A stretch of 64,000 bases of DNA. It comes from Thiosocius sp942490985. GTDB lineage: Bacteria; Pseudomonadota; Gammaproteobacteria; Chromatiales; Chromatiaceae. The notes beneath the pieces were generated by a model, which was not told where the DNA came from, ran no database searches, and was given only the letters and a program-made list of their open reading frames with translations. The position numbers were made by a program, and so were the translations under genes. The stretch lies in assembly GCA_942490985.1 (NCBI GenBank), contig CALNYW010000005.1, positions 310,001 to 374,000 on the forward strand, read 5' to 3'. Each line of letters starts with the position of its first letter. Position 1 is the first letter of the stretch. Shown here one piece after another: positions 35,728-45,225 of this stretch.

Positions 35728-36863
35728 ACCTATCGACACGCCAGCTTGGCGACCTCACCCCGACCAACCCGAACCGCCGCCAAGGTCTGCTGGCCGTCTT
35801 TCATATCGACCTACCGCTGCTCGTCGGGCTGCTTTTGCTGTGCGGTTTCGGGCTGCTGGTGTTGTATTCCGCATCAGGCGAGAACATCGCCCAGACCCAG
35901 CGCCAGGCGGTACGCATCGGCGTGGCTTTCGTCGTGATGCTGGCCGTTGCCCAGATCAACCCGATCACCCTGAGACGCTGGAGTCCCTGGCTTTATGCGG
36001 TCGGCCTTTTGATGCTGATCGCGGTGCTGGTTTTCGGTGAGATTGGCAAGGGTGCGCAACGTTGGCTGGACCTTGGTGTGCTGCGCTTTCAGCCATCCGA
36101 GATGGTCAAACTGGCGGTGCCGCTGATGATTGCCTGGTACCTCGCCGAAAAGCGTTTACCGCCAAGCTGGTTACGCCTGTCTACCGCCGCGCTGATGATC
36201 GTCGTGCCCGTGCTACTCATCGCCAAACAGCCCGATCTCGGCACCGCCGTGCTGGTTGCCAGCGCCGGGATCTTCGTGTTGTTTCTGGCTGGGATCAGCT
36301 GGCGTCTGATCGGCGGCCTCATCGTCACGGCCGCGGCAGCGGCACCACTGGCCTGGTATCTCATGCGTGACTACCAACGCCAGCGTGTACTCACCTTCCT
36401 CGACCCCGAAAAAGACCCGCTTGGCGCCGGCTATCACATTATTCAGTCAAAAATCGCGATCGGCTCTGGCGGGGTCTACGGCAAAGGCTGGCTGAACGGC
36501 ACCCAGTCGCAGCTGGATTTCCTGCCGGAACGGCACACCGACTTCATTTTCGCGGTGCTATCAGAGGAGTTTGGATTGGTCGGCGTCCTCATTCTACTGT
36601 CGCTCTATCTGTTCATCGTCGCGCGCGGGCTGTTCATCGCCGCGCGGGCACAAGACACCTTTACCCGTTTGCTGGCAGGTACGCTGACCCTGGTATTTTT
36701 CGTTTATCTGTTCGTCAACACCGGCATGGTTACCGGCCTGATGCCCGTGGTGGGCGTGCCATTACCCCTGGTCAGTTACGGGGGAACCTCCCTGGTGACC
36801 CTGATGGCCGGGTTCGGTATTCTGATGTCGATTCACACCCACCGACGGTTACTGCCAACTTGA
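35724..36863 (+). CDS. mrdB: Rod shape-determining SEDS glycosyltransferase RodA
   Basis: A peptidoglycan polymerase of the SEDS family that works with PBP2. The 379-residue protein has about ten membrane helices and the SEDS signatures QPSEMVKLAVPLMIAWYLA, KQPDLGTA and, near the end, GMVTGLMPVVGVPLPLVSYGG. GTG start overlapping mrdA. Its stop shares a base with the mltB start (TGATG), so the two are coupled. Confidence 0.97.
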   Translation: MNLSTRQLGDLTPTNPNRRQGLLAVFHIDLPLLVGLLLLCGFGLLVLYSASGENIAQTQRQAVRIGVAFVVMLAVAQINPITLRRWSPWLYAVGLLMLIAVLVFGEIGKGAQRWLDLGVLRFQPSEMVKLAVPLMIAWYLAEKRLPPSWLRLSTAALMIVVPVLLIAKQPDLGTAVLVASAGIFVLFLAGISWRLIGGLIVTAAAAAPLAWYLMRDYQRQRVLTFLDPEKDPLGAGYHIIQSKIAIGSGGVYGKGWLNGTQSQLDFLPERHTDFIFAVLSEEFGLVGVLILLSLYLFIVARGLFIAARAQDTFTRLLAGTLTLVFFVYLFVNTGMVTGLMPVVGVPLPLVSYGGTSLVTLMAGFGILMSIHTHRRLLPT

Positions 36864-37849
36864 TGAAACGGTTCACCCTGTTACTCGCCACAATCGCGAT
36901 GCTGACCACGGCGGCATTCGCCAAGACGCCCGACCAGCTACGCGAGGACTTCATCGACCAGATGGTTGAACGATACGGCTTTTCACGCGACGAGGTCACC
37001 CGAACCCTCTACCAGGCGCAATTGCGCAAACCGATTCTCGACGCCATCGCCAGGCCGGCCGAAAAACGCCTGAACTGGACGGCTTATCGCAAGATCTTCC
37101 TAACGCCTTCGCGGATCGATGGCGGCGTCGCATTCTGGCGGGAACATGCCAAGACGTTGTCGCGGGCAGAACAGCAATACGGCGTGCCACCGCAAATCAT
37201 TGTTGCGATCCTGGGTGTGGAAACTCGCTACGGCGCCTTTACCGGCGGGCATCGCGTGCTCGATGCCTTGCATACGCTGGGCTTTCACTATCCTCGTCGG
37301 GGTCGTTTCTTTCGCGAACAGCTGAGCCATTTTTTGCGCTTCGCCCGTGAGGAGCGGATTGCACCGACTTACCCCACCGGGTCCTATGCCGGCGCCATGG
37401 GCATGCCACAGTTTATGCCCGACAGCTTCCGCATTTATGCGGTCGACTTCGATGGTGATGGTCGCCGTGATATCTGGGAGAACCCCCAGGACGTGATCGG
37501 TAGCGTTGCAAACTATTTCGTCAAGAAGGGGAACTGGCGGGCCGGCGAACCGGTCGCCGCGCCAGCGAAAGGCGTCACCGCCGCACACCGCGAGCTGATC
37601 GACGCCGGTGCCAAACCGACGCTGGCTGCCAACAAGGTGCGCAAGGCGGGCATCGACGCGGACATCCTCGCGGAGGCGCCGGGAAAGGTCAGTTTGCTGG
37701 CCTTTGAGACGGACCAGGGCCAGGAACATTGGGTCGGCCTGAATAACTTCTACGCAATCATGCGCTACAACCCACGAACCAAGTACGCAATGGCGGTCTA
37801 TCAACTGAGCGAGGCGATCCGCAAGCGTTACCAGGAAAGCGGACAATAG
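36863..37849 (+). CDS. mltB: Membrane-bound or periplasmic lytic transglycosylase B
   Basis: Cleaves peptidoglycan to 1,6-anhydro-muropeptides. The 328-residue protein has a signal peptide (residues 1 to about 20, cleavage after AFA) and the family-103 catalytic core with the general acid in GVETRYG (Glu120), YAGAMGMPQFMPDSFRIYAVDFDGDGRRDIW and a C-terminal substrate-binding part. No lipobox is seen (TTAAFAK), so unlike E. coli MltB it is probably soluble in the periplasm. rlpA follows with no gap. Confidence 0.95.
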   Translation: MKRFTLLLATIAMLTTAAFAKTPDQLREDFIDQMVERYGFSRDEVTRTLYQAQLRKPILDAIARPAEKRLNWTAYRKIFLTPSRIDGGVAFWREHAKTLSRAEQQYGVPPQIIVAILGVETRYGAFTGGHRVLDALHTLGFHYPRRGRFFREQLSHFLRFAREERIAPTYPTGSYAGAMGMPQFMPDSFRIYAVDFDGDGRRDIWENPQDVIGSVANYFVKKGNWRAGEPVAAPAKGVTAAHRELIDAGAKPTLAANKVRKAGIDADILAEAPGKVSLLAFETDQGQEHWVGLNNFYAIMRYNPRTKYAMAVYQLSEAIRKRYQESGQ

Positions 37850-38701
37850 ATGCCCACCGGTCTCGTGACACATCGCAAAGCGGCCACTTTTGGCCTTTGG
37901 CTGATGATCGGGTTGGTCGTCACGGCTTGTGGCACGCGCGTTTTTGAAGAATCAGACGGCCCCGGCGAACACCGTGATGTGAGCCAGGTGCCGGATGCCG
38001 TGCCGCGCGTCGAGCCGCTGAGTCGTGGAGGAAACCCGAGCAGCTACGTCGTTTTCGGCAAGCGGTATTACCCGATGAAACAGAACCGTGGCTTCATGCA
38101 GCGCGGGATAGCGTCCTGGTACGGCCGAAAATTTCACGGCCGCAAGACCTCGAACGGCGAAACCTACGACATGTACGCGATGACGGCGGCCCACAAGCGG
38201 CTGCCTCTGCCCAGCTTCGTCGAGGTCACCAACCTGGAGAACGGCCGGCGGGTGGTGGTCAGGGTCAATGATCGTGGCCCCTTCCATGAGAACCGCGTTA
38301 TCGATCTATCATACGCCGCCGCTTCGCGCATCGGCATGCTCGGCAAGGGCACTGCATTGGTCGAGGTCCGCGCGATCGATCCCCGCGCGCCGTCTGCCGT
38401 CCCCCGAACAGCGACATCGCCGCGGCCGGGGAAGCCGAGCGCGCTATCCACTCCGGTTGGGCAAGCGCCGCGAATCTTTCTGCAAGCCGGCGCGTTTGCC
38501 GACAGCGCGAACGCTGAAAAGCTGCGAACACGCCTCCAGAACCAGCTGTCGAGAAACGTGCGCATCGCTGCCGCCGATGCCAGTTTCGGCCGCGTTCACC
38601 GCGTGCAGGTCGGCCCTCTCGCCTCCGTCGAAATCGCGGATCAAGTCAGTACAAACCTTCATGAGCTGGGAATCGCGGCACCGCTTGTGGTGATCGACTG
38701 A
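37850..38701 (+). CDS. rlpA: Septal ring lytic transglycosylase RlpA
   Basis: A 283-residue outer-membrane lipoprotein: lipobox VTAC at about residues 24-27, a double-psi beta-barrel lytic domain (about 85-180: GIASWYGRKFHGRKTSNGETYDMYAMTAAHKRLPLP and VNDRGPF), and a C-terminal SPOR domain (about 208-283, FLQAGAFADSANAEKLRTRL) that binds denuded glycans at the septum. It starts directly after the mltB stop. Confidence 0.95.
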   Translation: MPTGLVTHRKAATFGLWLMIGLVVTACGTRVFEESDGPGEHRDVSQVPDAVPRVEPLSRGGNPSSYVVFGKRYYPMKQNRGFMQRGIASWYGRKFHGRKTSNGETYDMYAMTAAHKRLPLPSFVEVTNLENGRRVVVRVNDRGPFHENRVIDLSYAAASRIGMLGKGTALVEVRAIDPRAPSAVPRTATSPRPGKPSALSTPVGQAPRIFLQAGAFADSANAEKLRTRLQNQLSRNVRIAAADASFGRVHRVQVGPLASVEIADQVSTNLHELGIAAPLVVID

Positions 38702-38878
38702 CGGCGAGAATCGATGTTGTTGGGGATATCACCCTGACGGTCGCCGAGCCCAGCCGTTAGAATGTCCCGTGACCCAGTAGCAGACAGCAAAATGTGCGCC
38801 AACCCGCAGCCTTGGCTGTCTGAATCCGTATCCTTTACGGCCCTGATTTTAAACACTGCCTTCGAGGAACGCTGCACC

Positions 38879-40012
38879 GTGTTAAAGCCCGCTATCGTCG
38901 TCCTCCTTGTTTTTTTGGCCTCGCTCGCCCCTGCTGCGGGCGACGTCGCGCCCGCACCGCCGCAAGTCGCGGCGAGCGGATTCCTGTTGATGGACATGGA
39001 CAGCAATACGCTGCTGGCGGCGGAAGCGATCGATCAGCGTTTGGAGCCGGCAAGCCTGACCAAGATAATGACGGCCTACGCCGTTTTCCGTGAACTGCAA
39101 AGCGGCTCCATCAGCCTCACCGATCTTGTCTTGATCAGCGAAAAGGCCTGGAAAACACCGGGCTCACGCATGTTTATCGAGGTCAACAAGCGAGTGTCTG
39201 TCGAAGACCTGTTGAAAGGCATGATCGTACAGTCCGGTAACGATGCGAGCGTGGCACTTGCCGAGCATGTTGCCGGCAGCGAAGAGGCTTTTGCGAATCT
39301 GATGAACGATCATGCGCAACGCTTGGGCATGAAAGACAGCAACTTCAGGAACTCGACAGGCCTGCCAGATCCACAGCACTACACAACGCCGCGCGACATC
39401 GCCCTGGTCACCCAAGCGATGATTCGGGAGTTCCCCGAGCGTTACAAGATGTACTCGATTCGTGAATTCACCTTCAACGATATCCGCCAGAATAACCGCA
39501 ACCGGCTGCTGTGGCGGGACGATGCGGTCGACGGCGTAAAGACCGGCCACACCGAAGCTGCGGGCTACTGCCTTGTCGCATCAGCAATGCGCGACGGGAT
39601 GCGGCTGATATCTGTCGTGATGGGTACGGATAGCGAAAAAGCGCGGATCGAGGAGAGCCAGTCGTTGCTCAATTTCGGCTTCCGTTTCTATGAGACACAC
39701 CGCCTTTACGGCGCGGGGGACCGGTTGACCCGGGCACGCGTCTGGTTTGGCGCGACCGAGGACGTCCCGCTGGGGCTCGCAAACGATCTCTACGTCACGA
39801 TACCGCGACGCCAATATGATCAGCTGGATGCCCGCACCGAGCTCAAGCCAACGCTGCGCGCGCCGATCGAGACCGGGCAGGCGGTCGGGGAGGTCGTCGT
39901 TGAATTGAATGGTTCACCGGTGACACGTCAGCCTCTTGTCGCACTGGCCAGCGTGCCTGAAGGTGGCATCTGGCGTAGCGTTGTCGATAACGTCCTGATG
40001 CTTCTGGAGTAA
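38879..40012 (+). CDS. dacA: D-alanyl-D-alanine carboxypeptidase (PBP5/6 family)
   Basis: Trims the terminal D-Ala from peptidoglycan stem peptides. The 377-residue protein has a signal peptide (MLKPAIVVLLVFLASLAPAAG), the catalytic SLTK (Ser59-Lys62), SGN at 119-121 and KTG at 221-223, then the PBP5-type C-terminal beta domain and a final amphipathic anchor (RSVVDNVLMLLE). The GTG at 38879 is chosen because it starts the signal peptide and follows GAGG. dacA versus dacC cannot be decided here. Confidence 0.95.
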   Translation: MLKPAIVVLLVFLASLAPAAGDVAPAPPQVAASGFLLMDMDSNTLLAAEAIDQRLEPASLTKIMTAYAVFRELQSGSISLTDLVLISEKAWKTPGSRMFIEVNKRVSVEDLLKGMIVQSGNDASVALAEHVAGSEEAFANLMNDHAQRLGMKDSNFRNSTGLPDPQHYTTPRDIALVTQAMIREFPERYKMYSIREFTFNDIRQNNRNRLLWRDDAVDGVKTGHTEAAGYCLVASAMRDGMRLISVVMGTDSEKARIEESQSLLNFGFRFYETHRLYGAGDRLTRARVWFGATEDVPLGLANDLYVTIPRRQYDQLDARTELKPTLRAPIETGQAVGEVVVELNGSPVTRQPLVALASVPEGGIWRSVVDNVLMLLE

Positions 40013-40019
40013 ATCGCCG

Positions 40020-40901
40020 ATGAGCGATGCGCTGCTGGCCTATGTGAACGGCAATTACCTGCCACGCAGCGAGGCCTGCTTGCCGATCATGGACCGCGGC
40101 CTCCTGTTCGGTGATAGCGTTTACGAGGTTATCCCTGCCTACGGCGGCCAACCGTTTCGCGTAGCACATCATCTTGATCGGCTTACGCGCAGCCTTGCTG
40201 CGCTGCGCATGCCGCCCCCACTCGATTATCCGGCATGGCACGAGATCATCTGCCGACTAACAAAGCAATTGCCCAAGCAGGATCAATCGGTCTACCTGCA
40301 GGTCACCCGAGGCGCGCACCCGATTCGCAGGCTGCCGATACCCAAAGACTGTCAACCCAACGTCTTTGCCTTTACCAGCCTGAAGCCGAGCCATGATGAT
40401 GCCGACCAGGCGCGCGGAATAAGCGCAGTGACCCTAGAGGATCTCCGTTGGCATCAATGCAACATCAAGGCGACCACCTTGCTTGCTAACGTGCTGGCAC
40501 GGGCTCAAGCGGATGAGGCCGGTGCGGATGAGGCGATCTTTATCCGCGAAGAAGCGGCTACCGAGGGCACTGCAAGCAACCTCTTCATCGTCAGCGGCGG
40601 TCTGTTGATTACCCCGCCGGTCAGCAAGGAACTGCTGCCAGGCGTTACCCGGGATGTCGTTCTGGAACTTGCCGATAAGGCAGGCATCCCTTTTGCCGAG
40701 GCCAGGATCAGCAGGGAAACCCTGGCACAAGCCGACGAGGTATGGCTGACCAGTTCAACGCGCGAAGTCGGCGCGGTCGTTCGCCTGGATGATCAGCCGG
40801 TAGGAAACGGCAAGCCGGGACCCCGTTGGCATCAGATGTACGGGCTTTTTAAAGATTACACTGGACGCTTACGCATGAGGGAGGAATGCCATGACAACTG
40901 A
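40020..40901 (+). CDS. dat: Class IV aminotransferase, probably D-amino-acid transaminase
   Basis: A 293-residue PLP enzyme of the branched-chain/D-amino-acid/4-amino-4-deoxychorismate lyase family. It has DRGLLFGDSVYEVI, the PLP lysine region WHQCNIKATTLLANVLARAQA (Lys near residue 150), TEGTASNLFIV and WLTSSTREV. The position between dacA and ybeD and the match to D-alanine transaminase motifs suggest D-amino-acid supply for peptidoglycan; PabC or IlvE activity cannot be excluded. It overlaps ybeD by 11 bases. Confidence 0.85.
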   Translation: MSDALLAYVNGNYLPRSEACLPIMDRGLLFGDSVYEVIPAYGGQPFRVAHHLDRLTRSLAALRMPPPLDYPAWHEIICRLTKQLPKQDQSVYLQVTRGAHPIRRLPIPKDCQPNVFAFTSLKPSHDDADQARGISAVTLEDLRWHQCNIKATTLLANVLARAQADEAGADEAIFIREEAATEGTASNLFIVSGGLLITPPVSKELLPGVTRDVVLELADKAGIPFAEARISRETLAQADEVWLTSSTREVGAVVRLDDQPVGNGKPGPRWHQMYGLFKDYTGRLRMREECHDN

Positions 40902-41160
40902 AGACGCACCGGGCTTCGAGTTCCCCTGCGATTATCAGATTAAGGCCATGGGTCACGACGACGGCCATTTCCACAAAGTGGTCATCGAGATCGTTGCCAG
41001 GCATTGCGAAACCATCCGCCATGAAAGCCTCAACCATCGCCGAAGCCGCGGCGGGAAATATGTCTCGGTCAGTCTTGTCATCGAAGCGACCAGCCGCGAG
41101 CAGCTAGATGCGATCTATGACGATTTGACTGAACACGAAAAGGTATTGATGCGCCTTTGA
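40891..41160 (+). CDS. ybeD: YbeD/DUF493 family protein
   Basis: An 89-residue ferredoxin-like protein with FEFPCDYQIKAMG, RRSRGGKYVSVSLVIEATSREQLDAIYDDL and the end HEKVLMRL, the DUF493 pattern. E. coli YbeD sits between dacA and lipB and is thought to be regulatory through an ACT-like fold; its function is not firmly known. Here lipB is about 7 kb further on. A TGATCA-CCG-TGATCA hairpin (about 41158-41172) and a GGCC-rich imperfect hairpin (about 41186-41217) follow and may terminate it. Confidence 0.93.
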   Translation: MTTEDAPGFEFPCDYQIKAMGHDDGHFHKVVIEIVARHCETIRHESLNHRRSRGGKYVSVSLVIEATSREQLDAIYDDLTEHEKVLMRL

Positions 41161-41240
41161 TCACCGTGATCATCTGAGCCTACAGGGCCTTGGCGGCGTG
41201 ATTTTTGCCAGGCCGGGGGTGCTATTTCGTTGTTACCGAA

Positions 41241-41828
41241 TCACTGCGAGGATGTGCCGTCAAGCCGACGCTCGTAATCGAGCAGGTGCTCGACCGGCAT
41301 AACGACGCTTCCATCATCCAGATCGCGGGTCATGTCACGATAGTGGGCAAGTGGAATCGCCTTGCGCAGAACCGGCGGTCTGATGACCGGATAGTCAGGA
41401 AAAGCAGACGTCGGCAGATGGCCTTGCATGTGCCGACGATCAGAATAAAGACGGCTTAGATAAGCGACCGCGGGAATTTCGCGTACCCAAGCGCGCCACT
41501 TGGCCGGCAGCTGACGTTGCGGGGGAAATGACCCGGCCAGATAGCCGCTGGCCGGCGAAGGGAAGCTAAGCCTTGTATCAAAGTCAAAGACCTGTCGTTG
41601 CCCGATCCGCTCAGCGACCAGCACGACATGGTAATCCCACGCCATCAAGCCGCCGTCAGGCGCAGCACGCTGATTCAGCAACGCGATAGATGCACCGGCG
41701 TTACTGAAAAGCCAAACGGACATCGCCGATAACGATAAGTCCTCATCGCGCAGGGCACGGGCCAGCCACCAAATATTTTCTTCACAGAAATAGGGCGTGT
41801 AGCGGTACTGACGACGCTGATCGTGCAT
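41241..41828 (-). CDS. Protein N-terminal glutamine amidohydrolase (NTAQ1 family)
   Basis: The 195-residue product closely follows eukaryotic NTAQ1, which deamidates N-terminal Gln to Glu in the Arg/N-degron pathway. All three catalytic residues are in their motifs: Cys15 in YTPYFCEENIWWLA, His67 in WDYHVVLV and Asp84 in VFDFDTRLSFP. The later SDRRHM-x-FPDYP segment also matches human SDRSHM-PPPPYP. The ATG at 41828 places Cys15 at a typical distance from the start; an ATG at 41867 is also possible. It stands alone, convergent with ybeD. A role in N-terminal protein processing is inferred. Confidence 0.9.
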   Translation of the reverse strand: MHDQRRQYRYTPYFCEENIWWLARALRDEDLSLSAMSVWLFSNAGASIALLNQRAAPDGGLMAWDYHVVLVAERIGQRQVFDFDTRLSFPSPASGYLAGSFPPQRQLPAKWRAWVREIPAVAYLSRLYSDRRHMQGHLPTSAFPDYPVIRPPVLRKAIPLAHYRDMTRDLDDGSVVMPVEHLLDYERRLDGTSSQ

Positions 41829-41867
41829 GACGCCTACCATAATCGAACACGCGCCCCGGGTGGCCAA

Positions 41868-42427
41868 GCCCGCAGGTTGCCCCGGTCGACCAACACCTGC
41901 GGCCTAACCTGCAAATTGCACCCGTCGATCACAGGCGGATTCGTTTGATCCGTAACGGGTAAGCTGCGCTCGAAATCGTCGTAGCTCATCGCTGTTGCAG
42001 TTTATAACTCGCCTGTGATCTATCCGGGCCCTCGCTGGTCCAGGCACACTTGGCCTTGCTGTTGCGTCGCACATCCCTGTGTATCGCCCTGCGGGCCTGG
42101 CTTCGCCAAGCCAAAGCCGGTCTGGGCGGATTGGTCGCTGAAACCATGCTACGGCTATGATCCTGTTCGGCGCTTCACTGCGCCTCACCGCTTCGCGGCT
42201 TGCGCGCTATACCGCTCCAGGCGGTGTTGTCGTTCCACACCGGCACCACAGCGGCTGCGAAGCCGGCCGTTTCTCGGAATGCCCGGGCAACATGCGGCCA
42301 GGATGGCCCCAAACTTGCGGCTTTTTTCGACTGGTTGCGTTATCTGTCGTGCAGGACACCGCTTCACCACAAACACGCGTATCGGCGAGCGGCACTGCAC
42401 CAAATTCATGCATACAGGGCACACAAG
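41868..42427. other. Gene-poor stretch of 560 bases
   Basis: No reading frame here has a plausible start, Shine-Dalgarno and protein-like composition. There is a short hairpin ACCGC-N5-GCGGT (about 42210-42224) and several CGCTTCGCGGC-like patches. I see no tRNA, promoter of quality or transposon end. It could hold the promoter and leader of the orphan gene at 42428, and may be a decayed gene. Confidence 0.5.
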
Positions 42428-42856
42428 ATGAGCAAGAAAACGAAAAAGTCGAAAACCAAAATCATCAAGGTCGAGGTGGCCAACGAATCGCTTAATGTCG
42501 GCGTAACCGCCAAACCCTGCCTCGTGACACTGTTCGAAGCCCGCGAAGTCGCCGCCAAAGCCAGCGTGATGGGGCCACTTGGTGGTCTCGATCTCACAGG
42601 CTACAGCGAGTACCGGCTGACACTCCACTTTGTCGGGGAGACCGGCACGCCGTTTACCATCAACGAATTATTCGGCCCCGCGGGCAATGTCGATCAGATG
42701 AAGTTCACCGTCGGCAGCGGCCAGATCGGACCACGCGGTACCCTCAACTACCGCGCACGCTTCGACATATTTGGTCCGCGCAACCTGTTTTTGCAGATCA
42801 CCAATGAAGGCGACGAGGCTTTCCAGGTGAACGGGACGCTGTACGCCGTTCAGTAG
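42428..42856 (+). CDS. Orphan protein of unknown function, lysine-rich N-terminus
   Basis: I do not recognise this 142-residue protein. It starts MSKKTKKSKTKIIKVEV, very basic, with no signal peptide or membrane helix. The remainder looks like an all-beta domain: alternating strands such as YRLTLHFVGETGTPFTI, QMKFTVGSGQIGPRGTLNYRARFDI and NLFLQITNEGDEAFQVNGTLYAV. The ATG at 42428 is preceded by CAGGG at 8 bases; longer in-frame starts run into the non-coding stretch. It is convergent with the histidine kinase gene across 17 bases. Confidence 0.7.
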   Translation: MSKKTKKSKTKIIKVEVANESLNVGVTAKPCLVTLFEAREVAAKASVMGPLGGLDLTGYSEYRLTLHFVGETGTPFTINELFGPAGNVDQMKFTVGSGQIGPRGTLNYRARFDIFGPRNLFLQITNEGDEAFQVNGTLYAVQ

Positions 42857-42873
42857 CAGGGGCCGGCACCGCG

Positions 42874-45225
42874 CTACGTTTTTTTCAGGCGATCGGCTTC
42901 GTGGCGTACGCCGGCCAAGGCGCTGGCCAGACCCGCCGAGTCCGGGTTCCGCGCCGCCCGCGCCAACTCAGCCAGCGCAGCATGCAGCGCCGGCAGACTA
43001 CAGATCGCGGCCGCACCCTGCAGCTTGTGGGTTGCCTGCCAAAGCGCCTGCCACTCCCGCGCGGCAAATGCGGCATCAATTTCGCTCATCGCCACCGGTA
43101 AAGCCGCCAGGAAGTCTCGAAACAGCGAATCCGCAATGGACTCCGATCCCGCAGCCTGGCGAATCGCGCGCGCGCGATCACGCATCTGCCCCGTGCCAGG
43201 CGGGGCCCCGGGATCGGTTCCGGCCGCCGGATCGCCGTCAACTGGATCGGCATCCTGCAACTCGCCAGCCAACACCGTTTCAATCTCCAATGCCTCCGCA
43301 ATAACCTGATTGAAGTCACCCTCATCGAAGGGCTTGATCAATACAGCAAAGAACGTTTTGTCACTCGTTTCCAGGTCTTGCTGCATCGTTGCATCGGCGG
43401 TCAGTGCAACCATCGGCAGGCGAGGCTTGGCAGCGTGGATCTGCCGGGCCAGTTCGATGCCATTGAGTTCTGGCATATGGATGTCCAAAAAGGCCATATC
43501 GATATCTGTGGTCAACGCCATTTCCCGTGCAGTCAGGCCATCGGTTGCACTCACGATGCTGCCACCATGGCTGACCAACAGGGTCTCTACCAGATGCAGG
43601 TTGATGGGGTTGTCGTCGGCGACCAGAAACACCCGCCCCGCGAGCCAGTCGTGAGTGACGGCACTGCTTGGCTGCCTGACCTCGTTGGCCGCACGCGCCG
43701 GGTGCCCGGACGATCCTGCATGTTGGAAAGGCAGCCTGACCGTGAACTTGGATCCGACACCCTCCTCGCTGGTCACGTGGATGCTGCCGCCCATAGCCTG
43801 GCTCAGGCGTTGGGCGATGTTCAATCCCAGACCGGTGCCACCAAATACCCGCATCGTCGACAAGGCGCCCTGACTGAAGGGGTCAAACAGCCTGTCTATC
43901 GCGTCCGCCGGGATACCTATCCCCGTATCAGAGACGGTAAAGGTCAACCAAGCGGTGTCTTGCTGTTCGCGCGCGCGCTCCACGCATACCGAGACCTCTC
44001 CGCTGCTCGTGAATTTGACCGCATTGCTGACAAAATTATTGAGAATCTGGCGCAAACGCAATGCGTCGCCCAGCAGGGCATCAGGCACGTCAGGTTCGAC
44101 GCTGGACATCAAAACCAGCCCTTTCTCTTTGGCTTGGCCATGGAACAGCTGAACAACACTTTCGACAACCTCGCGTAAGCTGAAAACATCGACTTCGAGG
44201 CTTAGCTTGCCTGCCTCCATTTTTGAAAAATCCAGGATTTCATTGATGCTCGATAGCAGGCTGGTAGCCGACTCGATGATGGTATTCACATAACCCTGCT
44301 GCGTCGCATCGAGACCTGACTTACGCAACAATCCGGCGAAGCCAAGCACACCATTCATCGGCGTTCTGATTTCATGGCTCATATTGGCCAGAAATTCAGA
44401 CTTGGCGGCACTCGCCTGCATTGCCCGTTTACGTGCGAGATCGAGTTCGATATTGCGCACCTCCAGGGCATCCATCGTCTGCTGCAGATCGGAGGTGGCC
44501 TGCGCCACTTCGCGCTGCATCTCGTCAGCTGAAATCGCAATGGCGTCAGCCATGTTATTCACACCTGATTCAAGATCGCCGATCTCGCCAGCCGCTGTTT
44601 CGGGCAGACGGATATCGAAATCGCCCTGCGTAATCTTGCTGACCGCCTCTCGCAGCCTCACCAGAGGCCGGGCGATCTGCCGACCAACCATCGCAGCGAT
44701 CAGCAAGGTCCCCAAAACAGCGGCCAGGGTAATCAGGATTGCGTTGCGAACAATCGCCGACGCCCTTGCTGCGGCACCGGTTTGGCTGAATCTCACGACT
44801 GCCCGGCCAATCGGATTGGGCGTCATTTGCTCCTCGGGCGATCCGAACGGCAGCGCTGGTGGTTGGACCGGCGCAGAAAACGCGATCAATTGATCGTCTG
44901 ATCCACTGACTTCTCCACGCCCTGCGCGGGCCACCGTCGCGCCAAGTTGATCAAGCACCAAGACTTCAACGACATCGGTGTCCTGCGACAGATGCTGCTG
45001 ACTGGCCCTGATCAATACCTGCCTGTCTCCGGTAAACAGACCAAGCAAAGCCGCGGACGCCATCTCCCGCGCGCTGGCTTTGCCGCGTTCCTCGAAGGCC
45101 TCATCCAAGTCACCAAGACGCGCGTTAATGACGTAGCTGGACAGAATCAACGCAAGCAAGAGAATTGGCGTCAAAGCGACAATAAGGATTTTCGCGAAAA
45201 TGGTCTTAGACCCAGGCAATTTCAA
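42874..45225 (-). CDS. Hybrid sensor histidine kinase (BarA-like architecture)
   Basis: A 783-residue inner-membrane kinase. Order: membrane helix (about 10-30), periplasmic sensor (about 31-160), second helix (about 160-180), HAMP (about 180-235), HisKA with His284 (MSHEIRTPMNG), HATPase with DTGIGIP and GGTGLGLNI, a receiver with Asp581 (FLDIHMPELNG), and a C-terminal HPt with His733 (THKLQGAAA). It can thus run a complete His-Asp-His phosphorelay, but no response regulator gene is adjacent. The start overlaps the binding-protein gene stop (ATGA), so the sensor may read the state of that protein. Confidence 0.93.
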   Translation of the reverse strand: MKLPGSKTIFAKILIVALTPILLLALILSSYVINARLGDLDEAFEERGKASAREMASAALLGLFTGDRQVLIRASQQHLSQDTDVVEVLVLDQLGATVARAGRGEVSGSDDQLIAFSAPVQPPALPFGSPEEQMTPNPIGRAVVRFSQTGAAARASAIVRNAILITLAAVLGTLLIAAMVGRQIARPLVRLREAVSKITQGDFDIRLPETAAGEIGDLESGVNNMADAIAISADEMQREVAQATSDLQQTMDALEVRNIELDLARKRAMQASAAKSEFLANMSHEIRTPMNGVLGFAGLLRKSGLDATQQGYVNTIIESATSLLSSINEILDFSKMEAGKLSLEVDVFSLREVVESVVQLFHGQAKEKGLVLMSSVEPDVPDALLGDALRLRQILNNFVSNAVKFTSSGEVSVCVERAREQQDTAWLTFTVSDTGIGIPADAIDRLFDPFSQGALSTMRVFGGTGLGLNIAQRLSQAMGGSIHVTSEEGVGSKFTVRLPFQHAGSSGHPARAANEVRQPSSAVTHDWLAGRVFLVADDNPINLHLVETLLVSHGGSIVSATDGLTAREMALTTDIDMAFLDIHMPELNGIELARQIHAAKPRLPMVALTADATMQQDLETSDKTFFAVLIKPFDEGDFNQVIAEALEIETVLAGELQDADPVDGDPAAGTDPGAPPGTGQMRDRARAIRQAAGSESIADSLFRDFLAALPVAMSEIDAAFAAREWQALWQATHKLQGAAAICSLPALHAALAELARAARNPDSAGLASALAGVRHEADRLKKT

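Noticed and set aside
42015..42427. Open frames in the gene-poor stretch before the orphan gene
   Set aside because: Several overlapping frames of similar length in different phases, none with a start signal or protein-like composition.
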